Source of the DNA: Corella eumyota
Lineage: Eukaryota > Chordata > Ascidiacea > Phlebobranchia > Corellidae
Direction of reading: 5' to 3'
Length of the DNA stretch: 64,000 nt
Assembly (NCBI GenBank): GCA_963082875.1
Contig: OY720101.1
Location: 10,044,001 to 10,108,000, forward strand
This document shows positions 54,467 to 64,000 of this stretch, one piece after another. The position numbers and the translations under genes were made by a program. The notes below the pieces were generated by a model that saw only the letters and a program-made list of their open reading frames with translations, searched no databases and was not told the origin of the DNA. How positions within the stretch are numbered: the first letter of the stretch is position 1; each line of letters begins with the position of its first letter.

Positions 54467-57400
54467 CTATTTGGTCCACATTTTTTCTAAATGCTTTAAA
54501 CGATGTCCAATACAATTCTTATCTAAAAATATATAAAATAATAAATGTTTACTCAAAATAATGTTTAACCTAAAGAAAACCATATGTTAAAAAATATTAT
54601 TCAAAAAAAAAAATATATATATATTATTTAAAAAAAAAATTTAAATAATAATACAAATAAATTGTTTGATCTTTTTAATATTATTTGTTATAAATAAAAA
54701 TGATATTCATAAACAGCAATTAATTAAAGAATATTAAATAGCTTAATAGCAAATATTAAAGTTTTTAAATATTAGACAAAACAATCATACACACTAGACA
54801 AAATTTTCAACGATTGAAATTAATCTTTAATTTTTTCAAATAAACAAACATGATTTTAAACATATTAAACAAACAAAAATATTTTTTAACCCAGTTTCGA
54901 GTTGTTGATATCAGAATTTACATTAAACTAAGTTTTAAATGCTTATATTTTTTTTAAATTTTTAATAGATAAACAAGTATTTAATTATAATTAACAAACA
55001 AAAATTAATTTTTAAATAAAATTTTACATTACTAATATCATGATATACAATAAAATAACTTTTGTAATGCTTAAAAGCATAAACAAACAAAAACTAATTT
55101 TTTAACTCATTTTCAAGTTTTGTTTAATAAACAAATACCCATTAATTAGTAATATGTGATATTTAAATGTCATAAACAGAGGACCAGGAACGCATTATGA
55201 TGTGGTACAACATAATAAGGTAACAAAAGTTAATTTTTTTTCAAAATTGGGTCTAGTAAAAAAAAAAGCAGAGGGGATTTAATACCCTTTTACCGTTTGC
55301 TTAAGATAAAAATATTATAAACAAACAAATATTATTTAAAAACCGTTTTTGAGGTATTAAAATCATGATATACATTAGACTAAATTTTGAATAATTTATA
55401 TCAATCATTGATTTTTAAAGAACAAACGACATTTTAAATATAAAAAACAAACAAATATGATTATTTAACCCAGTTTTAAGTTTTTAATATCATGATATTA
55501 GAGTAATTAAAATTTGAACACTTTATACAAGTATTTAAATTTTAATCAACAATAAGCATTTAAAAATAATAAACAAATAATTTGAAAAATTTTAATGTAC
55601 AAGAACAATAGTTTTTGCAAATTAAAATTTTCAGATTATATAACACTGGAATATAAAAATAATACTGACTATACAATATGTTTCGAAATGGAAGATTTTA
55701 AACTTTATTTAAATAAAGTTTTAAAATTCTTTAAAAAATAAAACAAACTTTTATTTTCGTTACATTTTTGTAATCTTTTTTTATCCAGTTGGTCATGAGC
55801 AGAAAGGGAAATTCCCTGAAGTAGCACCATCGAGGTCTGGTATCTAATCACACATCGTTGCACGCTTCCTTCAAACATTTCGTTTAACGCTGCACTTTGA
55901 CACTATAGGTAGATATTAAAGTTAAACATTTGCTCTAAAATAACTAGTAGATTTAAAGTCTGATGTCTGGTATGGTGGTCATGGTATCAGATTATAAGCC
56001 AAGAGTTAAAAGTTAAAAATGCACAAATGCCCCCTTTTTATCCATAAACCGCTTCTTTATAAATGCCTCAAAAGCTAATTTCCATTTAAAATTTGAAACC
56101 TATCACCCGAAGGGAATATAAAAAGTATTCTATCATCTTTTACTTAAATCAATATTTTAAAATTTTTTGTTATCCATCTTAATTCCTAATAAAAAAATTA
56201 TTTTAATTAAAAAATGCAATAAATTAAAAAAAACTATAACAAAAATAAATAAAAAAATTTTAAATCCGTTAAGATTTAAATTTTACCTCTTGAACAGCAT
56301 AGTAATATAGAAGCCGATCTGCGGTTTTCAAATTGAATTTTTTAAATGATTTTATGTTGTATTCTGACTTGGCTTCTTTGCATTTTTGACAACATTGTTT
56401 GTAGCAGTTGTTTAGTTCAATTACCACTAAAAAAAATTAATTACACATATTTATTTTACATTTTATCTATTTATAATGAAGCTTAATAAACAAAATGTGT
56501 GATTATTGTATGTATGTAAAAAATTTTGGCGAAAAATTAAAAAATGTCATTCGTGGTGCAAAATAAAAAAAAATGTGGTGTGAGATGATTAACTGTGAGC
56601 ATATATAAATTGTGAGTTGTAACCATATTATAAGATTTAAAATACAGCCTGTAGAAAAGGGTCTACAGGCTGTACAAGGCTCTCGACAAATATGTATAAT
56701 TGATGCTTAAATTTTTTTACTAATTTAAAAATTTCTTAAAATTTTTTACTAATTTAAAAATTTAAATTTTTTTAACCAATACTATAGTATAACATTTAAG
56801 TTAATATGAGTTAGTATTAACTTTATAAATTTTTATCTTTTTCATTTTCAGCAATCTTTTTTTAATTTTTTATTTTTATTAAGCTTTTTAGTTATAATTG
56901 CAAATAATGAAAACCTTAAGTTTCTACAAATATATATAATAAAATTTATATTAACAAACATTGAAAACGAACTTAAACTTACAATTAAACTTACATTTTT
57001 TCATGTTATTGTAAAGTTTAAGTTCTCCTGCATTAACTTTATTACGAACTGTGTGAAGCAAAGTGGCAAGAATTTGTAACGCTCGAACATACAATAAAAT
57101 TTGTTCCGCTTTTCTACAAAAATAAATTATTAAATTTTAATTTTGGCATTTTTTTTTTTATATATTCTGCAGGTATTTACATTGTCATCTAATTAAGGGA
57201 TATTATTAAAACTTAATACAAATTAAATTTAAGTTGAGAGTTAAGTAAAAAAACAAGACTTCCAAAAACAAAATAAAAAAAAATTCCACTGTTGAATTAT
57301 TTAAACGTTAAATTGTTATTATTAAAAAATGGTTAATCCATTAAAAGTTATACATAAATGGCTCATTTTTTCTCCTTTTTTGTATTTTGACATAAATGGC

Positions 57401-60400
57401 TAATTTTTTCCCCTTTTCTGTATTTAATAAAAATAAACTGACAAGAGAAAAATATTTACCAAATAAATTTTCTAAGTACTTTATGCTGTCATATCACTGA
57501 AAACTATTGTAGCAAACAAAAATATAACAAAAAACCATTCAATTGTAGTTACCATAAAATAAACACCCCTAATACCAACCCCCTTTTTCTGGAAAATGCC
57601 CTTCAATTTCAAAAAAAGTATCACTCAAAGATTGTTTTTAAAACCTTGTTTAAGGGGAAATGTTCAGTTAGTCAAAAAGTTTATTGTGATAAAAAAAGTT
57701 ACTTAAAATTTAATAAAATCAACAGCCCCAATTAAAAACAAACAATATACTAAATTTTTGGTTGCTTGAGTTTTATGGTTCTCAAAAAACCCTATAAGTC
57801 TGATAATGCTATTTTATTTTATTAACCCTAGCTTTAAAAATATATTTCTAAAAAAAATGCTGTATAAGTTTTAGGAAGATGTTGTTTTAAAACTTTAGTA
57901 CTCGGGCAAATGGTAAATAAAAAAACAATAGGCATGTTTCGGTCATTCAAGCGATGCCATATTAGCTATAGAGCCAAGTTTAAGGCATATATTTATTGAG
58001 TTAAAATCATTTATTTTTAAGTCTGCTATGTAAAATATTGTACAGTTGTCCTTGCATTTAGTCCTGTACACTTCTATTTTAGAAGTAAAATGAACTTAAA
58101 AAAGTCGAACAAATTGTTATACATTGTGCGCTGGTTTTCTCTTATATTTTACAGTACTTGCTAATTCTCTTTTGTACCCTATAGTGCTCGCTAATTTTCT
58201 CTGATACTTAATGGTCCTATTCTAAGTTTTACCTAAAGTCGTAAATTACTAGTGACTTATATTTTTACTTTACCTTTGTTCACTAGAAATATTGTGGAGT
58301 GGATCATTAATAAAAGCTTCATTTTGTTTTTTAGCAACTGATTGAGTAAGATAACCAAACTGGTTGCTACCAGCAACATGGTCTTCAGCAACTAACAAGA
58401 TTGCATCACATAATCGATGGTAGAACAAGAGAGCATTCTCTGTAATTTCAGGAATTTCAGGAAAACACTGGGATAATGTTGAACTTTTGTGGGACTTTAA
58501 AAATAAAGTAAAAGTTTTACAATTATTTTTTGCTTATAAAAAAGTATTTTGCAAAGGGGTTGCATCTTTATTTAAAAGGTGAAAGGTAGTATACCCATTA
58601 CCTTTAACTATTACAGGAAATTTAACCAAGCCGTTAATTAGAAACAGCATTTAACCATAAAAAAATCATTAAAAATATTTGAGTTGCATAGAAACAAAAA
58701 TGTTTTAGTAACCCTGTCAATTTGTGTGTAACTTTGATTTGGAATGTCAACATTTGAAGATTTTTCTTCAGGAGTGCTTCCAATACTGAAAGTAGGTTTC
58801 GTGCCAGCTAAAAAGTATTAATTTATAGTTTTTTTTAAATTTTTTTTCTTCTAATCTATATAAAGTTGTAAATTGCACTTATATTAAGACAACTAAAAAA
58901 CTGCTTTTATTATTTAACTCACAAGGTGGGGAAGTTGCAAGAAACTGTTTGGCTTGCTCCATTAAAGTTGGTTTGTCAGAGTTGCCAAGTAAATTCTTGT
59001 TCATGTTGTAGATAAGAAGTTGTTTGGAATCACTGGGAGAATTAGGTGGCGTACTGTTGTTGGATCCTATATTAAATTTTTTAATTCATTTCAGTAAAAA
59101 TTGGAAAAAAAAAAATTGGTCATTGACAGTAAAAAACAATTCAGTTTCAGTAAAAAACAATTCAGTAAAAATTGGTCATTGACGTCAAAAATATGGTTAA
59201 AATATAAATATTTCAACATACGGATCAAATTTTCATAATGCTTGCTTAAATTTTTTTTGCTTTAGTTTGTATTTATTTTTGATAGCTTAGCAATTTAAAA
59301 AATTCATTAACGAGGACTTACTATTTAAACTATTTTCCTTAAATGCATCAATGTCCGCTTCCGTTAAACATCGTCCAAGCCTAATGTTAATAATATTATT
59401 TTGGTATATAATTCTATTGTATAAATTTTTTGTTTCAATTAAAACTCATAGTAAAACATGTAGTATGTTACAAAACCAATACTACAGGGCAGCAGTAAAG
59501 ATAATTTTTTTTAAATAATTTTAAGGTAAAGTTTTTTTAAGTCTTTTAAAGTTAAACTTAAATATTTCAAAAATGCTATATATTAACAACTGGGCCATGG
59601 TATTTTTTTTTTTTAATTTTTTGCTTAAAAAATTAATTAATAAAAAATTCAAACAAGGTCGAACCTTGTCTGTATAGTTGATTTTGCTGAAGCACCAAAC
59701 AAAACATTCTGTTTGTTGTTGAACAACATTCTCATAACCTGCTCAGACAACTTTCCTGAACTATTGCGTCTATAAAAAAAATAATAATCGAAAATTAAAC
59801 TTAAATTACAGCAACAAATAACATATCTTGTTAGAAAATAATACAAAAAATATTTTATTACAGTCATATTGAATTTAAGGTTTTTTGTAAAAAAAAAAAT
59901 TGTAAAAATATAGAAAAAATTTTTAAAGTGTGTTAATGAAAAAAATAGAAAGTTAAAAATGTTAACATTTTAAATAAAAAACATTTATAATCAAGCTAAC
60001 ATTTAACCTTAACAAGGCATTGGCATTATGTAATTTTTCATACTGGACAAGATCAGGAACGGTTTGGGCCTTACTCATAACACTAGAGGGCAGGGTTGGT
60101 TCCTCCAATTTTGAGGATAAACAACTTGATTCTACAAAAACAAAACAACAAAAATTTAAAAAAACTTAAAGACAAAAAAACAAATAAAAAATTTAAAAAA
60201 TATTAAATTTAAAGTAAATATATAAAATATAGTAAAAATATGGCCAATTTTTAAGTTCTAAAATGAAAAAAAAAGATTTTTAGTGCACAGGTAAATTTTT
60301 TTTGCAACCTTTTTACCAAAAGAGAATATTGATAGTAACCAACCACAAAAATAAAATTACAACCCCTAGGGCTGGCTTTTAACTTGTATGTACTAATTTA

Positions 60401-62719
60401 ACATTTAATTTACAAAATAATAAAAACTAATTATTAAAAAAAAAATAAAACCCACCATTTTTATCATGTGGATGTTCATGAATTGTTGAAAACTCTCGAC
60501 TCACTCCTGACAGCCTCCTTGTCCTCCTAGTGGTCAGATCTGCTTGTTGCCGGGGTGATATTATCGTCGCTGTTGGTTGCTGAGGAGAATTGTCTGGTTG
60601 CTTTGGTGATGATGTCATGATTTGTTGCTGTGACAATAATGATGTCACTGCTTTTTGCTTTGGTAAGGTTCTTGAGGAAAAAGTGGGTTGCTTAGAAAAA
60701 TTACTTTGGGTTTTTTCTCCCTGATATCTTGAAGTTGATGGAACAAAAGTAGTTGTTGGCGAAGAAGTGGGGTTTTTAGGAGAGGGAAGATTGGGTGATG
60801 TTGTTCGGAAACTCCCTGACTGCGAATGCTGGCGCTCCATTCGGGCAAAATTTTCCACCTTTTGTATAAAAAAATATATGTGTCAAAGTTCTAAATTTTA
60901 ACACTTTAAAAGTTTAAAAAAACAAGCAACAACACAAAGTTTTGCCTCTTTTCTTAAATTTGGTTTAAGGGTAAAGACTTAAACAAATGCATACCTGGGT
61001 GGGAACGGGAATAGGTTGTTGCAGAGATCGTTCATTTTTTTGTCGCAACAATTTATTCTCACTCGGGGAACTCGAATACCTTACTCTGCCCCCTTCAGAT
61101 GACCTTCTTGTAGAAAAGGTCACCTGACTTAACCTTCGCAAAGTCGGCGATTCGGAAAGTGGTGGTGGTGTTGCCAGAGAGCGGCGTTGGCCATAAGACA
61201 AAACTGGGGAGTTACAAGAGGGCTTTGGACTATTTCGGCCTTTTTGGCCACTAGGGGTGCGTTGAGTCAAGTTTTTGTTGTTGTTGATTTCATTTCCACA
61301 ACTTTCATCTTAATAAATTAAGTTTTATAAATAAAAATAAAGTGAAATAAAAAAATGAACTTCATATTCATTTTAATCATTTAGTTTTCTTAATTAATAT
61401 TTATATATTTAACTATGATCTAGTATATATTAAAACCGGTGGATTATATATCTTATATGTATAACGTGAATGTCCAACTTAATGGCTCTTTATATAAAAA
61501 AAACTTTAGTTTGTGGTGTGGTGGTAAATAATTACAGGCGTTTATTAGTTGCAACCATATTATAAAAAGGAAAGTGCTGCCCATAGGAAGGGCAATCGAA
61601 TACAAATAAAATTACATTTTCTATTTTAGTTTTAAATTTTTTTATTATTTACCTATAATGTAATTGGTGAAACATATATAAACTTAAAAAACTAACTGAC
61701 TCAATTAATTCATTTCTAATTCAAGTTAACAAATAAAAACCTTAATTTACGAATAACCAAAACGGTAAGCAAAAAAAATCTTAAAATACTAAAAAAAGAT
61801 AAAAAATACTTTGTTTTACAAAGTTACATCTGCAGGTTAAAAAAAAAATATATATGTGCCAATACCATAACTAACAAAACTATGTATTAGCTATCGTATC
61901 ACAAAGTAATAATAACTTATCATTAGAAATATGGTGCTTATAGAGTTTGGGTATATGTTAAAAGTAAATCGAAAAAAAAATATGATTTTACAAGAAAAAC
62001 CTTAATGAAAGTAAATCTTAATAAAGGACCATCCTAATTAAAAAGATAAAATACCAATTAAACATATGCCAAAAAGTTAATAACAAAAGTGACAAAAATG
62101 TAAATATTTATAACTTAAAAAAATTTTTAATTAACTTACTGGAAGAGCCAAGTGGATGCGAGACAATAACAAAATCTTCAGAATCTTTGGAGGAAGTTGG
62201 AGAACTCGTGATGCTCATTGTAAGAAGGCAACCATCAACATCTACAGATCCTCTTCCAACCTGAAAAGTTAAAATGAACAAAATAATTAATTCAAAAATA
62301 AAAACTTAAATAAATTTTCAAAAAAAGATTTAAAAACTAAAAAAAAAAATTTTTAGCCGAAAACAAAACTTTTTTATATTACCTTGGGGGAGGCGGGGAT
62401 TATACTTCTGGGATCAGAGTTATTGCTCGAAATTGGGCTCAGGTCATAACTCGCATGCCGCAAAGGCACTGGCACTGGGGAGGCTGCAATAAAAAGCCCT
62501 TTTCTAGTTTTAAGGGGTCATAACTTACTTTCAATAACCGTAAAAAAATTAAAAAAAACATTATGTAATTTTATTTTTTTCTTACAAGATTTTGCTTTGG
62601 AGTTCATTTCCAGAAAAGGATGGTTAAAAAACTCCTTAAAATTAATTCTTTCTCGAATATTTTGCTTTAATAGTTTTAATAAAAGATCCCTTAATTCTGG
62701 AGATGTGCCGGATGGAATG
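54467..62719 (-). CDS. ULK1/2 (Atg1) autophagy kinase, 3' part
   Basis: Fifteen coding exons in the window: 62719-62586, 62483-62383, 62260-62140, 61308-60995, 60858-60456, 60131-60008, 59769-59665, 59380-59322, 59066-58923, 58807-58713, 58494-58274, 57113-56995, 56426-56287, 55902-55764 and 54522-54467; about 757 residues in one frame, the 5' end lying beyond 64000. The first exon encodes the end of the kinase domain (IPSGTSPELRDLLLKLLKQN...FNHPFLE). A long Ser/Pro/Gln-rich linker follows with DFVIV, matching the LIR (Atg8-binding) motif of ULK1, and PIPVPTQVENFARME, nearly as in vertebrate ULK1/2. The last six or so exons form the helical C-terminal EAT domain (ENALLFYHRLCDAILLVAED, QSAALNEMFEGSVQRC, YKNCIGHRLKHLEKMW) which binds Atg13 and membranes. 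ULK1/2 with Atg13 and FIP200 starts autophagosome formation and is controlled by TOR and AMPK. ULK1 and ULK2 cannot be told apart; tunicates probably have one. Confidence 0.93.
54820..55620. repeat. Degenerate tandem repeat in the last ULK intron
   Basis: Five or six diverged units of about 110-150 bases share the words aaacaaacaaaaat, tttaacccagtttt, tttaatatcatgatatac and ttaaactaaattttga. They fill much of the 1.2-kb intron between the last two ULK exons. Confidence 0.6.
57114..58273. other. ULK intron with ACTTTACGGTCC-family words
   Basis: Between exons 58494-58274 and 57113-56995. At 58135-58260 there are four diverged copies of the family word (tatattttacagtacttgc, gtaccctatagtgctcgc, gatacttaatggtccta, taaagtcgtaaattacta). 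A near-duplicate 'ttaaaacataaatggc taattttttc' style pair lies at 57350-57420. No exon is seen. Confidence 0.5.
61309..62139. other. ULK intron upstream of the PVPTQ exon
   Basis: AT-rich. A short fragment resembling the SINE flank, tttgtggtgtggtggtaa, and the word tagttgcaaccatatta lie at 61505-61565. No exon seen. Confidence 0.5.
62162..62176 (-). other. LIR (Atg8-interacting) motif in ULK
   Basis: Five codons for DFVIV preceded by a Ser and Glu, in the linker shortly after the kinase domain. Human ULK1 has DFVMV at the corresponding place, shown there to bind GABARAP/LC3 proteins. The acidic flank followed by an aromatic-x-x-aliphatic core meets the motif rule. Confidence 0.75.
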
Positions 62720-64000
62720 CTGTAACAAATTTTTTCTGCTTATTTTTTTATCACTTTAAAATTTCATATTTTCTTAAAATATAAATTTTTAATTAAACAA
62801 AAAATTAACAAGGTAAAATTTTTTTTATCACGTCTAGTTGACAAATTCGGCTAATTTATACGCAAAAAGTTTTAAAATAAAATTATTAAGCCTAATTACA
62901 TATGCAACTCTTGCATAAAATTATATATGATACTTTTTCTAAAAAATTAAAACAATGCCTAATTAAACAAACACAAAAAAACTTGTTGCTCTCCTTTCTT
63001 TGTCTTATATATAACTTTTTATATAAAATAAAATTAAACAAGGCAGTTACTTAAAGCCTTCACGGGGAAAGTCCCAAAATTAATTCCACCTAAAAGGTTG
63101 CAACTCAGGATATGCATGTGATCAATACATGACGAAATATTAAATAATAGTAATTTGGCAGTATGTTGCAACATTTAACTAATTTATGGCAAAATATTTC
63201 GGGTTTTAATTTAAATGAAAATGTTAAATAAGTGGCTAGATAGATGTGGATAGATAGATTATTATATAAAAAGTATATATCAAAGTTTAATTAATATACA
63301 AATGTAAGGTATAAATATGGTTTTGAGTTGATGTCTAAGAATCATTAGAGGAACTTTTAGTTGAGATTATAAAGATAACAAGACGTTTTAGAACCAAACA
63401 AGTAATTGGTAAATTTAAAACTGTTCAGTATACATGATTTAAATAAAATGCATATATGGTAATTGAGTTTAGTTTTTAAAATTTATAAGTTAAAACCATT
63501 AGAAAAAAGCTGAAATAATTCCTGATTTAAAAAAAAAATAATAAATTTAATTCTGATAAATGATGAATTGCAGACATTGAGGAAAAAACTGCAGCCATTA
63601 AATAAATTTAATAACAAAAAATAAAGCCCTTGCAGCCCTTTAGGCTATTTTTTATGAGTCTATTAACCAGTTACCAACAAGATTATTACAGAAGTTTGTA
63701 AAAAGAATTTTATTTATATAAAAATTTATATTTTGTTATTTTTTTTTTAGAAATTATTTAAACAAGATGCCTAAACAATAAATAAGTTTAACAAAAAACA
63801 AAAATACAACACTTAGAACATAGGTGACAATGGTGTTTATGATGTCATAATATTTTTTTAAGTTAATTTGACCTTGTATGGTACAGCCAACGTTTTTTTA
63901 ACAAAGTTTTTTTGTTAAAAAATTTTATACATAGGTGGGCACAGTTAACCGAAAAAGTAACTTCGTTAATTGATAATTTGTAACACAATACGTTGGCTTC
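62720..64000. other. ULK intron running off the window
   Basis: No kinase-domain exon could be found here; the rest of the catalytic domain must lie to the right of the window. The sequence is AT-rich with a short 'gatagatgtggatagatagatt' GATA-type simple repeat at 63238-63260. Confidence 0.6.

Noticed and set aside
60645-60848. Second minus-strand frame of 67 codons
   Set aside because: It is a shifted frame of the ULK linker exon, whose correct frame joins in phase to both neighbours.

Overview
The window is AT-rich animal nuclear DNA with short, mostly GT-AG introns, gene-dense organisation and many copies of one tRNA-derived SINE. The genes are animal genes (ARMC6, IQCH, STIP1/HOP, a transglutaminase, CaMK4, ULK1/2). 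Compactness, base composition and SINE style suggest a tunicate, most likely Ciona; this is an inference from style and gene content, not a database match. All gene models below were built by hand from open frames, splice sites and remembered family sequences, and every multi-exon model except the one running off the window was checked to keep phase from start to stop.

Layout. (1) 1-2.7 kb: gene-free, with a 240-bp direct repeat and the end of a TTAA-type transposon. (2) 2.7-11.2 kb: ARMC6 on the minus strand, 11 coding exons; its 4.3-kb intron 7 holds a complete four-exon gene on the plus strand whose product I do not recognise. (3) 12.15-23.16 kb: IQCH on the plus strand, 22 coding exons, head-to-head with ARMC6 across about 1 kb. 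(4) 25.06-34.69 kb: STIP1/HOP on the minus strand, convergent with IQCH; its last intron contains a 1.8-kb TTAA-flanked DNA transposon carrying remains of two zinc-finger genes, and its other introns are packed with SINEs and a hAT-type MITE. (5) 36.2-41.85 kb: a transglutaminase on the plus strand with an intact Cys-His-Asp triad and two candidate first exons. (6) 43.19-49.32 kb: a CaMK4-like kinase on the minus strand. (7) 50.55-52.71 kb: a small secreted protein, a short interrupted collagen-like stretch followed by an F5/8 type C (discoidin) domain, minus strand. (8) 54.47 kb to the window end: the 3' part (15 coding exons) of a ULK1/2 (Atg1) kinase gene, minus strand; the start of the gene lies beyond the window.

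The genes do not form one pathway. STIP1 moves clients between Hsp70 and Hsp90, ULK starts autophagy, CaMK4 is a calcium-driven kinase, IQCH is a cilium/sperm protein and the transglutaminase cross-links proteins. The neighbourhood is best read as ordinary compact chromosome with two head-to-head gene pairs, two tail-to-tail pairs and one nested gene. Points of most interest are the transposon with P2X7-tail-like and THAP-like genes, the strong clustering of TGACGTCA octamers in the transglutaminase and ARMC6 introns, the nested unknown gene, and two GC-AG introns.
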